Of a stretch of 5,911 bases of DNA, positions 4,951-5,911 are shown piece after piece; the first letter of the stretch is position 1; the number at the start of each line of letters is the position of its first letter. Origin of the DNA: DASVXQ01 sp046727955 (GTDB lineage Bacteria; Actinomycetota; CALGFH01); NCBI GenBank assembly GCA_046727955.1, contig JBKPDO010000259.1, positions 1-5,911 of the forward strand, in the 5' to 3' direction. The notes below the pieces were generated by a model, which saw only the letters and a list, made by a program, of their open reading frames with translations, ran no database searches and was not told where the DNA came from. Position numbers and translations under genes: made by a program.

Positions 4951-4995
4951 CGTGGAGCGCCACGTAGAAGCGACCGCACGAAAGGACGACTCGCC

Positions 4996-5810
4996 ATGGC
5001 TGACTCCGATCCGACGACCCACACCCTGGACGTGCCTGGCGCACGGCTCTACTACCAGCGGCGGGGCTCCGGCCCGCTGCTGCTCATGATCGGCTCGCCG
5101 ATGGACAGCACCGGCTTCGCCCCACTCGCAGGCGCGCTCGCCGACCAGTACACCGTGGTGACCTACGACCCGCGCGGCATCGGCAACAGCAGCCGCGAAG
5201 ACACCACCGAGGACGTGACGCCCGAGCAGCAGGCCGAGGACGTCCACCGCCTGCTGTCCGCGCTCGGCGGCCAACCGGCGGACGTCTTCGGCAGCAGCGG
5301 CGGAGCCGTCGTCGGGCTCGCGCTGGTCACCGCCCACCCGACCAGGTGCGGACGTTGGTCGCCCACGAACCTCCGGTGGTCGCGCTGCTGCCCGACAGCG
5401 CGCGGGTGCGCGCCCAGATCCAGGACATCTACCACACCTACCACGCCGATGGAGCCGACAAGGCGATGCAGAAGTTCATGGCCCATGCCGGCCTGGGCGA
5501 CGCGCCCGGCCAGGAGGACGCACCGCGTTGGGAACCTTCTGCGGAGGAGATGGCCCGGATGCGGGTCACCACCGAACAGTTCTTGGCGCACCTGCTCCGC
5601 CCGACCACGCGTTACCGGCCCGACATCCAGGCGCTGCGGGCGGCGTCGACGCGCATCGTGGTCGCCGGCGGGACCACGTCGAAAGGGCAGCTCGCCAACC
5701 GTACGGCGGTGGCACTGGCCGACCAGCTCGGTACGAGCGTGGTCGACTTCCCCGGTGACCACGGCGGATTCGTGGCCCGTAGGGTTCATGTAAGGGACTC
5801 CGGTGCTTGA
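4996..5810 (+). pseudogene. Alpha/beta hydrolase gene interrupted by a single-base frameshift
   Basis: The ATG has AAGGA 9 nt upstream. The first 115 codons give a typical alpha/beta hydrolase N-terminus: LDVPGARLYYQRRGSGPLLLMIG, the YDPRGIGNS turn, and the nucleophile elbow G-S-S-G-G with Ser101 as likely nucleophile. At 5340/5341 the frame breaks. Adding one G (CCG-GAC-CAG) restores HPDQVRTLVAHEPPV and the rest of the fold to the catalytic-histidine motif DHGGF. The repaired protein would have 271 residues. Without repair, translation continues in the wrong frame to a TAA at 5791-5793. A second oddity is the C-terminus: after GGFVAR the usual final helix (about 15 residues) is replaced by RVHVRDSGA. 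The acidic residue often seen after the seventh strand is also not obvious (AGGTTSKGQ). Hydrolytic function is inferred for the ancestor only. A sequencing error is possible for the frameshift but would not explain the altered end. Confidence 0.85.
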
Positions 5811-5911
5811 TCACGCCGAGGTCTCAGGGTTGCATAAGCATCCCGGCTGGTTCCGGGGGTGGCGTTGAGTTGGGTTCTGAGGACGGCGCGTGCGCCACGC
5901 CTCGTGTTTCT
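5811..5911. other. Unassigned right end with a small hairpin
   Basis: CCCGG (5842-5846) and CCGGG (5853-5857) form a 5-bp hairpin about 30 nt after the hydrolase stop, without a U-tract. An AGGGTT-GCAT-AAG motif at 5826-5838 echoes AGGGTT-CATGT-AAG at 5781-5793. No gene is recognised. A - strand frame open from the window edge to a TGA near 5788 has no recognisable motif. Confidence 0.35.

Noticed and set aside
4585..4995. Upstream extension of the hydrolase frame to 4585
   Set aside because: The added residues show no hydrolase similarity, and AAGGA before the ATG at 4996 fits the family start.
1..5911. CRISPR arrays, tRNA or rRNA genes
   Set aside because: No regularly spaced repeats, cloverleaf-like T-loop/anticodon patterns or rRNA signatures were seen.

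Overview
High-GC bacterial DNA, most likely from an actinobacterium. The grounds are GC-rich third codon positions throughout, a TetR regulator divergent from an oxidoreductase, Pro/Ala/Thr-rich exported proteins, and a transposase remnant and TIR remnant that both resemble actinobacterial families as I remember them. No species can be named from the sequence alone.

Layout. (1) Bases 1-140 are the 3' end of a group II intron on the + strand: the last 17 codons of its reverse transcriptase/maturase, an exactly 34-nt domain V and a domain VI. It ends 21 nt before the stop codon of the next gene, which converges on it. (2) Bases 162-2125 hold a divergent pair: a zinc-free MDR-type NAD(P)-dependent oxidoreductase (-) and a TetR regulator (+). 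A perfect 7-1-7 palindrome sits between the -35 and -10 of the oxidoreductase promoter, and a second palindrome covers its -10/start region, so repression by the neighbouring TetR is likely. (3) Bases 2126-2718 are a decayed stretch containing an rve/IS3-like transposase remnant (-) with at least three frame breaks. (4) Bases 2731-4549 hold two exported proteins on the - strand: a small lipoprotein of unknown function and, downstream, a Ycf48/BNR-type Asp-box beta-propeller. Their ribosome-binding sites and first codons match, and in both the start codon lies in a GGTCGC-NAT-GCGACC palindrome. (5) Bases 4550-4995 are a divergent intergenic region with a frameshifted remnant of a TIR-domain gene and a candidate extended -10 promoter. 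(6) Bases 4996-5810 are an alpha/beta hydrolase broken by an apparent single-base deletion, with its usual C-terminal end replaced. The last 100 bases are unassigned.

The window looks like an accessory region, with one retroelement terminus and three broken genes interleaved with apparently intact ones. I do not see a complete undescribed multi-gene system. The best leads are the twin palindromic start sites of the lipoprotein/propeller pair, the layered operators of the TetR-oxidoreductase pair, and the TIR remnant.
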